From positions 1,343,088 through 1,407,087 of the forward strand of contig BCIA01000005.1 of assembly GCA_001599815.1 (NCBI GenBank): 64,000 bases of DNA, written 5' to 3'. Position numbers and translations under genes: made by a program. This DNA comes from Furcasterigmium furcatum. Lineage: Eukaryota; Ascomycota; Sordariomycetes; Glomerellales; Plectosphaerellaceae. This document shows positions 21,959 through 32,600 of this stretch, in pieces. The notes under the pieces were generated by a model. The model was given only the letters and a program-made list of their open reading frames with translations. It did not search any database and had not been told where the DNA came from. The stretch's first letter is position 1; each line of letters begins with the position of its first letter.

Positions 21959-23742
21959 ATGGATTTCCCAAAGTCGTTTGATCGGCGGATGCCCCCCGTG
22001 TTCACGGCGTTGAAGAGCCGCCGGATTATGGTCCTCACGGTCCTGGCAGTGCTCTTCCTCCTCGCCATCTTCTCCCAGACTCTGCACCACTCGGACGTAA
22101 CATGGGTAAGTCGACGTGTTCTCGTTCCCCCAATACCAACTACGATATTTCTGCTGCCGCCCTGCCCGGTTGCGGAAACCGCCCTACTCGCCTTAGGGTC
22201 TCCCCGCGAGGCGATCCAGGGGCGCGCGCGACGCTAAAGCGTGCCGGGCCGGAACTGTAGATCTTTGTTGTCGCTCATTGCATCATGACTCTCTAACTCG
22301 GCTGCTTCCAGGACGACGTCACACAGAAAATCAGCCTGGGAGGAGGATCCACGGCACCGAAAAAGACATACCCCGGGGCTGGCAAGCCCCCCGGCCGCTT
22401 CCACTACATGATCGCCGCCAGCAAGCCCAACAAGCAGTTCTGCCGCGGCATCGTGTCGTCCACGGTCAACCGCTACGGACCCCCCGTTGTTGCCGGATGG
22501 CACGGCGAGGGCGAGCTCGACGCCGCCAAAACACATCTCGCCAAGGTCCGGGCCGTTTCGAACTACCTCAACAACCTTCCCGCCGACACCGACAACGACC
22601 TGTTCATGCTGATCGACGGCTACGATGTTCAGCTCCAGCTGGGCCCCGACGTCCTCATCGAGCGCTACTACCAGGTCGTCAAGGCGGAGGATGAGCGCCT
22701 GATCCAGCAGCTCGGCCCTACGCACGCCGAGAGGATCGCTGGTCCCCTGGGCCGCCACGTCGTCTTCGGTGCCGACAAGCTCTGCTGGCCCGTCGACTGG
22801 AAGAGGCCCGCGTGCTGGGCCGCGCCGGAGGTCCCCGGCATGGACGACCGCATGTTCGGCCCCAAGACGGGCAACGGCGAGATGACGTACTACAGGCCGC
22901 GATGGCTCAACAGCGGCACCATCCTGGGCCCCGTCAAGGAGAGCCGCGACTTCTTCCAGGCCACCATCGACATGATCAACGCGACCTGGAACAAGGACTT
23001 CCGGTGGCACAACAGCGACCAGTTCTACATGGCCGAGGTTTGGGGCCTGCAGGAGCTGGAGCGCATCAACGCCCAGCTGGCCATCGACCCCGAGGCCAAG
23101 CACCCCAAGGGCCCCGACGACGCCTTCTGGCCGCAGCTCGAGGAGGGGCGCCGCTACAACTTCCACATGGCCATGGACTACTGGAGCCACCTCTTCCAGG
23201 CGTGGGCCGGGTACGGCAAGTACGTCGACTGGCGCAAGTTCGACGGCCCCGGCTTCAGCCGCCCCGTCGACCAGAACGTCCGCGAGGAGGAGACGTTCAG
23301 GAAGTGGGACCTGCACATGGACGGCGACGCAATGCTGTCGGTCGACCGCATCCTGCGGTCCACGGAGGACGCCGCCCTGCCCAACAACACCGAGACGGTC
23401 CTCAAGCAGAGCGAGTTCGGGTCCAACATCGTCACCAAGACGACCACCTCCATCTTCCACTGCACGGGCTCCAAGGACCCGCTCGACACCTTCTACCCGC
23501 GCCTGTGGTTCTTCAAGTACGCGCGGTCGATGATCCGCTCGGCGCTTGCGCACTTCCGCGGCGGCGAGCCGTACGCGTCCTACCCCATCGACGGCCGCAT
23601 GTGGTACCCGGCAAAGAACTACCCCGCGGACACGGGCCCCGACGACGGCGGCGCGTGGTCGGACGGCAGCGACCCCTCGGGCCAGATGGCGTGGATCGGC
23701 TTTGACGAGATGTGCAAGGAGTTCTCGGATGACATCTTCTGA
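21959..23742 (+). CDS. Type II membrane glycosyltransferase, PLOD-like GT domain
   Basis: Two exons (21959-22105, 22312-23742) encode 525 aa; the 206-nt intron has GTAAGT, CTCTAAC and TTCCAG. A short cytosolic N-terminus (MDFPKSFDRR) is followed by one membrane anchor at about residues 21-43 (IMVLTVLAVLFLLAIF), the Golgi type II layout. The lumenal domain has the glycosyltransferase pattern known from the GT domain of lysyl hydroxylase/collagen glucosyltransferases: FMLIDGYDVQLQLGP (DxD-like metal site), VVFGADKLCWP, RWLNSGTILGP and HNSDQFYMAEVW. Fungi lack collagen, so the acceptor is unknown. Probable N-glycosylation sites include NAT and NNT. A 534-codon antisense frame is a shadow of biased codon use. 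Confidence 0.82.
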
Positions 23743-24300
23743 GCGGCGGCACGCGGACGAAGATGATACCCTTTTCGAGATGGCGTGTGTTGGCTGGGTT
23801 TTAAAACTTGGGGGATTAAAAGCCGACTCCTCGCCCATATGCTCTTGACGTCTGGATGGTCCTGGCTAAGTAATATTGGATCATAGGGTGGCGTCGGGAT
23901 TCTTTATCTCATTATGACTTAACAAATGAAGTTTCTTTCTAGTTACCTGAGAGTTTGAGGTGCTGGGTGTTGGATGGTGACTGACCATGGTGACTGATGA
24001 GGTAGCTCCTGAATCGAGCCTCTTGAAGCTCTCGCGGGGCATTGAAGATGCCGTTGTCGCTGAGGTACAACTGCCATAAGGCACGGGAAAGTACCTAGGT
24101 ACCCAACCCAGAAATGTAACCTTCCGGGTGGATGCAGGAAAGAGCTATGAGCCTGCCTGCCCAAGCTTAAGGCAGGGACGGAAGTAACAGCCATGGGCCA
24201 ACCTGGAACCTCGAAGGCGCTTGAAATTACGTCCACCCACTCTCCTCCTACATCCTCGCAGCATCTCTACCTGCTCCTCTCCTATGAACAGAATATCGCC
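23743..24300. other. Intergenic spacer
   Basis: This stretch holds the 3' end of the glycosyltransferase gene and the promoter of the DUF2235 gene. The palindrome TACCTAGGTA lies at about 24,093. No gene is visible. Confidence 0.5.
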
Positions 24301-25983
24301 ATGTCTTCCAGCAGCCAGTTCCCTCCCAAGCGACTCATCGTCTGCTGCGACGGCACCTGGTTCAACAGCCACAAGGGCTACACCAAGACCTCGTGGTAGG
24401 GCCGCAGCTCACTCCAGGTCCCATCCAACGTCACGCGCATCTCGCGCTGCTTCCGCCGAACCTGCACCGATGGCCGCATCCAGGTAGTCACCTATCTATC
24501 TGGCGTTGGCACGGGCAGCAACAAGCTCGACACCCTGACGGGCGGCGCTTTTGGCATGGGCATTGCCATGGTAAGTCGTTCGAGTCGCTGTGTCAGAGTG
24601 AAGCTGATGGCGACTGTCAAGCGCATCAAAGAAGTCTACAGCTTCCTGGCGGCCAACTACTTTGACGGAGACGAAATCATCCTCATCGGCTTCTCGAGAG
24701 GAGCATTCACCGTCCGCTCTGTGGCGGGCATGATCGCCAAACTCGGCCTGCTCACAAGGGAGGGAATCGACCAGTTCTACCCCATCTTCATGGACATGAA
24801 GAGGTGGGACTACTGCCAGGCCATCGACCAGTACCCCGATATTCCGTTCAGCGAGAAGCCGTCCGGGCCCAACGCCTCCAAAGAGTACCGGGACAAGCTT
24901 GAATCCCTCGGCCTCACCCGCGTACGCCAGAATCATGGAAACGGACCCCTGATCACCATCAAGGCCATCGCTTGCTGGGACACAGTTGGCAGTCTGGGCG
25001 TCCCCCAAGTCGAGTGGCTCAACAAAATCTGCCCACCACCGACGCATCAGTTCTGGGACACGAGCCTGTCTGACCGTGTTGAGCACGCTTTCCAGGCGCT
25101 TGCGCTGGACGAGACGCGGATTTCTTTCACGCCGGCCATCTGGGAGCGCCTGTCCGACAACGGGTGCTCGACCGATCTTCGCCAGGTTTGGTTCCCTGGC
25201 AGCCATGGCAATATTGGCGGCGGCATGGCTGACCCGGGCATCGCCAACATCACTCTTGCTTGTAGGGAGACCGGCTACATGGCCACTGAAACGGGATGCT
25301 GACCGCCGCCAGGGATGATCGACCAGCTTTCCTCCATAGACATCGAGTTCGACGATGTCACCTTCAGGCGGATCATCGTAACTTCACAGAAATCCTGCGA
25401 GTTGAAGCCCGCGCCCAGCACAGCGCCGCATTTTGCCAAGGAGCCCATCTTCAGTGCCAACAACCCGCGCCGCCCCTGGGGGCTCGGTGCCATCGCCCGT
25501 GATACCAACCTGCTCTGGCGACTCGCCGGCTCCCACGTTCGCCAGCCTGGCAGGCACCGACGAAACGACACCGTCCCTCCTGGCACCCTCCCGCCCTTTC
25601 TCAAGGAAACCAGTGAGAGAATTCACTCCTCCGTCCGCGTCCGTCTCCATTGCGAGGGCCTGGGCCTCAATGATAAGGAGGTGTGGACGTGTGCGGGACT
25701 TCATCCGCACTGGAAGTTGAAGAGACGACAGCTGAGCTTCGGCGATGCCAACGCGCATGACACAGACTCCGTCTCGTCCGTGGCTCCGGATGCTCGCAGT
25801 CTTCAGGATCTGACGGGGACCGGCCTTTTCGTCTGGGTGTACGTCGGGCCAGAGTCGGAGGCTCCGCCGGAGCGAACTCTCGTGGAGGAATCCCTTGGGC
25901 CGTACGAGCAGAGGTTGTTGGCTCTGACTGCTGGGGAGCCGAGCGTCTGGGCTGTCGCGGATAATCACAAGGAGCATCCCTGA
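24301..25983 (+). pseudogene. DUF2235 alpha/beta-hydrolase-like protein with in-frame TAG
   Basis: Spliced as 24301-24570, 24622-25261 and 25313-25983, the reading frame is 527 codons long but carries TAG at 24397-24399. DUF2235 marks are clear: RLIVCCDGTWFNS at the N-terminus, QVPSNVTRISRCF, YLSGVGTGSNKLDTLTGGAF, IGFSRGAFTVRSVAGMIAKL (GxSxG nucleophile), KAIACWDTVGSLGVP, WFPGSHGNIGGGMADPGIAN and ITLAWMIDQL. Both introns are normal. The stop falls where homologues are variable. No spliceosomal intron can remove it (the only GT-AG options are 12-25 nt). Either the allele is broken, the base is wrong, or translation starts downstream, which would lose CDGTW. Pseudogene status is provisional, since the remaining 430 codons are intact. 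Confidence 0.7.
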
Positions 25984-26471
25984 GGATGGGCAGGCAACGG
26001 GCAGATCATACATACCTATGGAATATCTTTCTAAAGCATGTCATCCCTAGAGCCCGAATACAAATTTCAGCACACTCTTGGCATGACAATAGTGACTGTT
26101 ATAGTCCGTCGTTGCTTCTGGTGGGTTACGCTCGTGAGAAGATTCAGGGTGGAAGAAAAGGGGTAAGAGATGGATGGATGGCCGCTGTCAGAACGGCCAC
26201 GTCGAGCGGCAGAGATTAGATTGAGCATTAGATTGATACTTAAGATGACCTCTTTTTAGTTTCATAAAATCAAGTATCCTCTTTCTGAACTGGAGATAAC
26301 CTTGGAACTCTAAGAATGTGAACCGCCTGGTCGACTTAGAGCAGCGGAATCCAGCAGAAGCCATGATTTTTGCCCAGGCGCCCCACATCCCTGGACACGA
26401 CCCAACCACGACTTCAACCTCCAACCTCACTTCATCTTCAACCCTCACCCCGGCTATGCCAACGATTCACC
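25984..26471. other. Intergenic spacer
   Basis: 3' flank of the DUF2235 gene and promoter of the reductase gene. No feature is supportable. Confidence 0.5.
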
Positions 26472-27556
26472 ATGGCGTTCACCACAACAACCTCGCCTCT
26501 GGCCACCATAATCCGCTACCTCGAGTCCCTCTACCTGCCAGACCCGGCTCTAGCAATCGTCAAGACAGTCCTCTCCACCCCTCCCTCGGCGATCTTCAGG
26601 GGCTGCTTCACGTTCGCCCTCACCGTCGTCCTCGCCCTGCAGCTCACGCCCAAGCTCTCGCGCGGGCTGATCCTCGACTACGGCCCGCGCGCAGCGGGCG
26701 CCCAGCAGCACGCCCGCCACGGCCAGACGCCGCTGGACGGGTTCCTCAGCACGGTCACGTCCTACGGCCGCATCCCGCACTCGTGGTTCAATCACTTCTA
26801 CGTCGCGAGCGTGCTGGGGTCCGTCTTCTGGGGCGCGGAGCTGTTCGGCGGCGGGGCGGTGATGCGGCTCATCGCCGAGTGGGAGGTGTTCGCGCGGGGG
26901 ACGGAGAGGCCGGGGATGGCGTGGGAGCAGGTCGTGCTCGCGTGGGGACTGCTGGCGGCGCAGGGGGCGAGGAGGCTGTGGGAGTGCTACGCAGTCATGA
27001 GGCCCTCGAGCTCGGAGATGTGGTTCGTGCACTGGATCATGGGCATGTGTTTCTACCTCGGCGCGGGGCTTGCGGTGTGGATTGAGGGGGCGGGTATGTC
27101 TATGTTTTTCTTTTTTTTGTCGTTTCCTGATGTCTGGCCCGAGGGGCGTGCTAACTGAATACAGAGGCCATCCTGAACCCCCCGGCTGGGGCTGACCTGT
27201 CCGCGATCTTGACGTTCCAGCGGATCCTGGGGGTCGGGGTTTGTGTGTATGGATGGGTGCAGCAGGGCTGGTGCCACCGGTACCTCGCGGGGCTGAGAAA
27301 GTACACCCTTCCGGACGAGGGTCTGTTCAGGCACATCGTGAGCGCGCATTACTTCTGCGAGTGTCTCATCTATCTCGGCATCACGATCGCCGCCGCCCCG
27401 GCAGGGAACTACCTCAACGGCACGATGGCCACGGCGCTCCTCTTCGTCTTTGTGAACCTCGCCAGCACCGCGAGCGGGACGAAGAAGTGGTATGCGGAGA
27501 AGTTCGGGCCTGAGAAGGTCGCGGCGAAGTGGAAGATTATGCCGTATTTCTTCTGA
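26472..27556 (+). CDS. DFG10: Polyprenal reductase, DFG10/SRD5A3 type
   Basis: Two exons (26472-27093, 27165-27556) encode 337 aa; the 71-nt intron has GTATGT, GCTAACTG and TACAG. The protein is a multi-pass steroid 5-alpha-reductase family member: WFNHFYVASVLGSVFW, QGARRLWECYAVMRPSSSEM in the middle, and the catalytic C-terminal region HIVSAHYFCECLIYLGITIA, then TKKWYAEKFG and KWKIMPYFF at the very end. This C-terminus is typical of the polyprenol branch, which makes dolichol for N-glycosylation in the ER. ATG 26472 is preferred over an upstream in-frame ATG at 26370, because the peptide between is low-complexity and CACCATGG is a good context. Confidence 0.88.
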
Positions 27557-27583
27557 GCAAATTCCTCGAAAGCTTTTTGGCGT

Positions 27584-28465
27584 TCACCGCTTCCCGAACA
27601 TGCCGAACTTGGCGCCGAGCTTGGTCACTTGAATCACGTCGCGATATGTCAGGCTCGTCCGGGTTCCCCGAGCATTACGGCCAGATGCGAAGTCGCCCGG
27701 AGCGCGGAGGAGCTCCCAGTTCGCCACCGTCTCGGCAGAGAGATCCACGTCCTCTTCGATATCGGCTATGCCGTGAAGGTAGTCGGTGTAGAGGGCGTCG
27801 GTGGTGATGAGGAGGCTCCGCGGCTCTTGCAGGATTCTCCAGACAGGCACGGGGTCGAGGGCGCCGTCGTCCTTGCTCTTGTGCAAGTTCAGGCACAGAC
27901 TGGCCCCCAGACTCACGGTGCAAACGACGGGGTGGTAGGCGGAGCCGTCCTACACGGATTCACGAATATGAGCATGCAGCCGCTACGAGGTTAACCTACC
28001 GCCCGTACTTGCCTTGTGAGGCATGATGCCGACGCCCGGGGGGTACTCGTTGATGAGGACATGGTTCGGTCGTTTGTGTGGGCTGTTGGAGAAAACACTG
28101 AGGTTGCTGGGATCTCTGGTCGAGCGGGGGAGAGAGTGGAGGCGCCCGATGATAGGCATCTCGAGCCAAAACGGCAGAGGAGCCTCGATCAGTTTGTTGT
28201 TGACGAGGTCGGAGGGCCAGGTCTGGAGGCGGCGGTGTGTCAACTGCTTCCAGCGCGGCTTGGGTGCATCTGAGATCTGTAGGCAGCAGCCGCTGGTCAG
28301 CCTGATGAAGCAAGACCACTGCCAACAGAGCGCCCATCAGCGCCGCACCTTTTGTAGGATAGCCTGCTCCTCTTCCTCTGATATGAAGTTGGGGATGTAG
28401 AAAGCCGTTGACGGGAGGTCCTCGAGGCGGCAGTCCTCGAGGGAGTCTGGGAGTTGGACGGCCAT
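27584..28465 (-). CDS. ALKBH6: ALKBH6-type Fe(II)/2-oxoglutarate dioxygenase
   Basis: Three exons (complement 28349-28465, 28013-28276, 27584-27949) encode 248 aa. The first intron (72 nt) is GT-AG. The second (63 nt) begins GCAAGT and ends TGTAG, so it is a GC-AG intron. The N-terminus AFYIPNFISEEEEQAIL and the motifs LQTWPSDLV, PNHVLINEYPPGVGIMPHKD (HxD iron ligands) and RTSLTYRDV (2-oxoglutarate arginine) match ALKBH6. The intron falls between the HK and D codons of the metal motif. The tail GAKFGMFGKR is short and basic. It converges with the reductase gene, leaving only 27 bp between the stops. The biochemical substrate of ALKBH6 is debated (tRNA or DNA repair). Confidence 0.9.
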
Positions 28466-29695
28466 GTCGGTCACGGGACGCGACGGACAGGGACGTGCTG
28501 CTGGGTATTATCACGATCCTCAGCAGCTGGAATGCTGACGAAAGCGTGGTGGCCGGGAATAGTCGTTGCGACGCTGGGTTCGGGTTGTGACGGAGGTGTT
28601 GAATGTTGACGGAGGGAGGATGATCACGAGTGGAGGATCGCATCCGGAAGGATCAGACGCACGGATACACGGATACATTCATATCGGTCCGGAAAGAGCC
28701 ACCTCATTGGCCCATTTCGACGAGGCGGATCCCGCTCTGATCCCAATCAAACCACTTCACCGCTGCCACTTTGGCTCAGGGCGCATTCCACAACAAAAGA
28801 ACACGCTGGTTTGGCTGGGGAGCTGGAAAATTCTATGCTTTTGGCTGCCTGGGCGTCGCCGTGACCTCTCCATGCTAAAACCAACGTCGTCGGAAGCAGA
28901 CCACCCTCCTCGTGTTCCAGCAGCTGGCACCTTAGCGGAATGGCTGGCGCCTCGGATTCTGCATAGTGCCGAACACTAGCGCCGGCATGCCTCCCCTGCG
29001 CCTTCCCAGAAACCAGCAGACGTCGGTCGGGTGGGAGGAGCGGGCGACTCGACCAGGGGCCTCCCTGGATGGCGAACCATCTTGGACAGGTGGCATCCTC
29101 ACACGGGCCTGTTAGGCCGTAATCTTCGGCGTCGTTCGGGACCCAGTCGACCCCTTGCTGGTTGGTCCAAGGCTCCGATGACTCTGCCTGGGAAAAAAGG
29201 AGAAGGCGAAGGCGAGGAAGCAGCCGCTCCTCTCGCCCCCATCGCCCCCCCAAGGCAGTCAGGAGCACCCCTGTCCGATTGTGTAGCCAATCATGACGGT
29301 GACTGTCAGACTTTTGAACACTGATGGCGAGTCTCTCGAAACCCATCCTGGCCTTCCCACTTGTGAAGCATCACCCAGAAGCATCCTTGGGACAAACCAG
29401 CGCCCTTTCTCCCCACACGTATCGATCCCATCGTCTCCGATTCTCCTCCAGGCGCTTTTTTGTACCGTTCATAATTGATTGAATCGATAATACCCCCCTC
29501 GCGAACCCGGCGCGCGTCTCCCTCGGCGACTTTCCCTTCCCGGCCGCTTCGTTTAGGGGGTGGTCGTGTGTTCCAGTGGCGACGGACAAACTCGAACCAG
29601 ACGGCTGTCAATCCCGTGGCACCTCCGTCCCTCGATCGTGGCCGACCCGTGGCCAGGATGGTGCAAGCACTCACGACCACTGCCAGATAAATGTC
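28466..29695. other. Divergent promoter region, ALKBH6 / Hos4-like
   Basis: No recognisable gene. A 199-codon minus-strand frame (28747-29346) has no domain. An open frame runs upstream of the Hos4-like start to 29576 without an ATG that looks better than 29696. Confidence 0.45.
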
Positions 29696-32600
29696 ATGGA
29701 TGCGCAGAATGCTGCCGGGTCCGACAAAGCGAAGCCTCCTGCTTCTCCCACCCGACCTGCCGCCCACCTTGGCGACGACGCGGACAAGCCGAGCCTGAAG
29801 GGCCCCTCCAAGGACTCCGGCTGCGAGGGCGACGGGAAGTCGCCGGCTCCCCTGGGCGACAAGACGAAGCCAGCCTCCAAGTCTCCCCGCGACGCCGACG
29901 ATGAGCCCGCCGCCGCCGCCGACCGTGACTCCGACGCCGAGACCATCGTCCTCCCGGGCAAGGATGGGCACTCGCCCTCCAAGGCCCGTAAGGTGAAGCA
30001 TGAGGACAATAGCGACGTCGAGGACCTGAGCAGCCATCGTAAGCGCCGCGACACGGAGCCCTCGAAGCCGACCGACCGGGACAGGAACTCGTTGATCAAC
30101 GAGGGCGTCGGTAGGAAGAAGCCCGGCCGTGCTGACAGGGACTCGTTGCGTCCAGACAAGCCTTCGAAGAACCACGATGGCTCCAGCGGCCTGAGCTCGG
30201 CGCCGACGTCTCCTCCGAATCATCGTCGACGGCCTGCTCCGGCCCATGATTCCGATTCAGACGCAGATCGAAAGCGCTCGCCCAAACTCTCGAACAAAGA
30301 CCGTGCCAAGTCGACGGATCAGATGGTGTCGCACAAAAGGAAAGCATCTCGAGCTGCTTCGGATGACGAGCATGCGGAAGAACGCAAAGCAGCGAGAAGG
30401 CGTCGTCTGGAAGACCGGCCGGATTGGCTTGCTGCCAAAGAAAAGTCCAACGCCTCCAAGGATGGAAAGACCGCAAGCCGTGACCAGAGGTCCGCTTCTT
30501 CCAAGCGGAGTCACGATAATAACCACAACGGAAGGTCTGCGTCTCCGCCTTTGCGCGCGCACCGGCGGAGCATCTCGACGCAGCTCCCTTCCAACCCGGC
30601 CAACGGCCTCAGTTACAAGAAAAAGCGCCTTCCTGCGCCGCTGCGATCTACTGAGTACCACTCAGACGAGTCTTCAGCAAGCGCCAGCCCTCATCCTCGC
30701 AACACCAAGGTCCGAAACCTATCCACGCCTGCGACTGCTGACTCCAACTTGTCACCCGCCAAGATGCCCTCGAGCAAAAAGCACGTGGATGCCCATGGGC
30801 AGACGCCTTTAGCTCGAGCTTGCACTAAGGGCGAGTTCGACGTGGCCAAGCAACGGTTGATGGAGAGGCCGGAGGATATCGACTTCGCTGACTATGCCGG
30901 AAACACGCCCCTTCAGAGCGCCGCGATCAACGGATTCGACAACATCGTCAAGCTCTTGATCGACGCGGGGTGCAACGTCGACTGCGTAAATGACCAGAAG
31001 GATACGCCCTTGTTGGACGCGGTCGAGAATGGACACGTGGATGTTGTCAAGTTGTTGCTCGCGGCGGGCGTCAATCCGCGGAAGGCGAATCTCGAGGGCC
31101 AAGAGCCCCTGGACCGGATCGGCGACGACGACGAAAATGCGGAGGAAATCCGGGCAGCCCTGGTTGAGGCCAAACAAAGGAGGGCCGGAACTCGAAAAAC
31201 CTCGGAAGATATTCATGGCGACCACGGAGATGGCTCATCTCACGGTGCCGACGACAGCCCGCGTCACTCCCCTGCTCCGGCATCTCATGGACGCCGCCCA
31301 GGCAACAACAGGGCACAGACGACTAGCAACCACCACCTGTATGTCAACCTGGACGACAAGACCCTGCGGGAAGCTGCCAAGAAGGGCGACGAGGAGACCG
31401 TTACGCGCGTGCTCCAAGTCAAGGACAGGTGCGACGACCCCGAGGCCATGGTGGTCGCCGCGCGAGGAGGCCACGAGGTTGTTTTGCAGCTGCTTCTCGC
31501 CCTTGGCGGCGCGGATCCGGATCCGGGACCGGTGCCCAGCCTGCAGCGAGAGTTCGCGACGCCGATGCTTGCTGCGATTGGCCAAGAGAACCTGAACGTT
31601 GTGAAGCTGCTTCTTGATCAGGCAAAGTTCGATCCGACGCGCAGATTTAAGGGTCTGACTTACTATGAGATCGCCGAGAGACGCCAGGGCACCAACTGGA
31701 AGGAAGAAGAGCAGATTCTCAAGGACGCCTACGACGCCTACGACCAGAAGCCTCAGCGTGACTCGAAGAACAAGTCGCCCCGCAGGGAGCGCGCCAGGGC
31801 GCAGGATCGAAATGTTGAGCGACCGACTGCACGCTCAACGCTGAAGGAAGAGGCACGAACGCCACGCCGCAACCCTCTAAGCCCCTCGCGGGACGCAGAG
31901 GGTAAGAAAAAGTCTATTCCCCGGCCAGCGATGAGTCCCAAGGAAAAGCGGAGGTCGCAGTCGTTTTCCCAGCACGAAGACCAGAAGTCACTGAAGCGGG
32001 GCCCCGGACGACCCAAAAAGGACGACACTTCCGCACCTGCCACCGCATCAGATCGCGAACCTTCCCCCAACGCCACCCAAAAGGTCGCCCAAAAGCCGAA
32101 GAAGGTAGACTCTGACACGGCAGCGCTGTCCTCGGAGGGCGAGACTGTCAAACCCAGACGCAAGCTAGTCTCCAAAGGCGAACTCCGCGGAGAGCGGGAA
32201 AAGCAGCGGCGCGCAAGCATGGCTTCCAACACGTCCTCACTCCGGGAACCGCCCAGCCCTCGAGAATCCAGGCCCGATGAACCATCCGACAAGGCCAAGG
32301 AGCCTCTCTCCGAGAAATACCACGACAGAACCAAGGCGCTGAAGAGAGACGAGTCCAGGGAACGATCAGTTGGCGACACGACCGGCAAACGCCACCGCTC
32401 CAGCGTCACCCCCCCGCATCCGGGCAACGGCGAAAAGGACGGCGATGCCCCTGCCAAACGGAGGCGACTCGACTCGGAGGGCAAGGAACGTCGTATTAGG
32501 GCTTCTGAGTCGCAAGACGAACGCAAATCGTCCCACAAAGCGAAGTCTGCAGCCGGAGAAAACGACGACCGCAAGGCCAGGCCCCAAGCCGACGAGGATT

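Noticed and set aside
22234..23838. 534-codon minus-strand frame opposite the glycosyltransferase
   Set aside because: Its composition is explained by third-position GC bias of the real gene; no recognised domain.
28747..29346. 199-codon minus-strand frame upstream of the Hos4-like gene
   Set aside because: No recognisable motif and it lies in the likely promoter/leader; GC-rich DNA gives such frames by chance.
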